From assembly GCA_900544765.1 (NCBI GenBank), contig UQWI01000007.1:80339-144338 (forward strand): a DNA stretch of 64,000 bases, in the 5' to 3' direction. Each line of letters starts with the position of its first letter. Position 1 is the first letter of the stretch. Source of the DNA: an uncultured Eubacteriales bacterium. GTDB taxonomy: Bacteria > Bacillota > Clostridia > Oscillospirales > Oscillospiraceae. This document shows positions 63,858 through 64,000 of the stretch, piece by piece. The position numbers were made by a program, and so were the translations under genes. The notes under the pieces are model-generated. The model did not search any database, had not been told where the DNA came from, and saw only the letters and a list, made by a program, of their open reading frames with translations.

Positions 63858-64000
63858 GTCAAACTAAGTGCAACAGGAATTGAGCTCGAAGTCCCATAGC
63901 TCCTGGGGAGAATGGAAGTTCAAAACTTTGCGAGGCCTGGCGTTTATCAACGCCAGGTTTCGTTTTAGCGTGGCGGGAGCGACACGGGAAAGGTTTCTGC
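63858..64000 (-). mobile_element. right end of an IS30-type element with C-terminus of its transposase
   Basis: From the right edge a minus-strand frame ends at 63864 (TAG). It reads LALINARPRKVLNFHSPQEL near its end, like the NxRPRKxLxxxTPxE C-terminal motif of IS30-family transposases. The outer sequence TTGTCAAACTAAGTGCAACAG (63857-63877) resembles their terminal inverted repeats. The rest of the element lies outside the window. Confidence 0.55.

Overview
The window is a GC-rich chromosomal segment of a low-abundance-of-AT, Gram-positive Clostridia-type bacterium, most likely a member of the Oscillospiraceae (Intestinimonas/Flavonifractor/Oscillibacter-like). The basis is the gene order ylxM-ffh-rpsP-khpA-rimM-trmD, the sepF-divIVA division genes, a class III fructose-1,6-bisphosphatase, type II pantothenate kinase, pyruvate phosphate dikinase, hfq beside miaA, strong AGGAGG ribosome binding sites and consensus sigma-A promoters. 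The species assignment is inference.

Layout. 1-3.9 kb: a PfkB-type sugar/nucleoside kinase running off the left edge, a membrane-anchored glycerophosphodiesterase, an MFS transporter and a small coiled-coil protein. 3.9-4.87 kb: about 1 kb without a convincing gene but rich in hairpins, including a T-box-like stem plus terminator with no gene behind it. 4.87-16.4 kb: an island-like, compositionally distinct block, made of a 501-residue HTH regulator divergent from a ten-gene operon that encodes a complete Dpp/Opp-type transporter (two permeases, two ATPases, lipoprotein binding protein), three tandem Nif3/DUF34 paralogues (the third interrupted by an in-frame TGA), a threonine-synthase-like PLP enzyme and a RidA deaminase. 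16.4-17.45 kb: mobile-element remnants (an N-terminal ParM/StbA fragment and several minus-strand terminators) ending at an initiator tRNA gene whose T-arm is abnormal.

17.5-24.5 kb: minus-strand operon miaB-mutS-CPBP protease-fbp, divergent from mutL. 26.4-27.1 kb: a composite palindromic repeat, with an inverted second copy at 40.6-41.1 kb sharing a 38-bp identical core. 27.1-38.0 kb: degV, miaA, hfq, an HlyD-like protein, yggS, sepF, divIVA, ileS, an lspA with a long disordered tail, rluD and an HTH membrane protein. 38.1-43.6 kb: a GNAT enzyme and a thiamine salvage group (cytX-thiD; thiE under a TPP riboswitch) split by an HTH membrane protein and the repeat. 43.6-44.5 kb: a Cys-rich protein and membrane partner. 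44.5-51.5 kb: one giant cyclic beta-glucan-synthase-like gene. 51.6-57.9 kb: the SRP/ribosome-maturation cluster ylxM-ffh, rpsP-khpA, rimM-trmD (trmD fused to a GNAT acetyltransferase), a DUF6440 protein, coaW and rsmA. 58-64 kb: ppdK, a YitT-family membrane protein, an anchored unknown protein, diaminopropionate ammonia-lyase, and the C-terminal end of an IS30-type transposase at the right edge.

The most unusual content is the 6.4-16.4 kb transporter/Nif3/PLP/RidA operon, which looks like a dedicated uptake-and-breakdown route for an unidentified amino-acid- or peptide-like compound. Next are the TrmD-GNAT fusion, the dispersed MITE-like repeat and the aberrant initiator tRNA.
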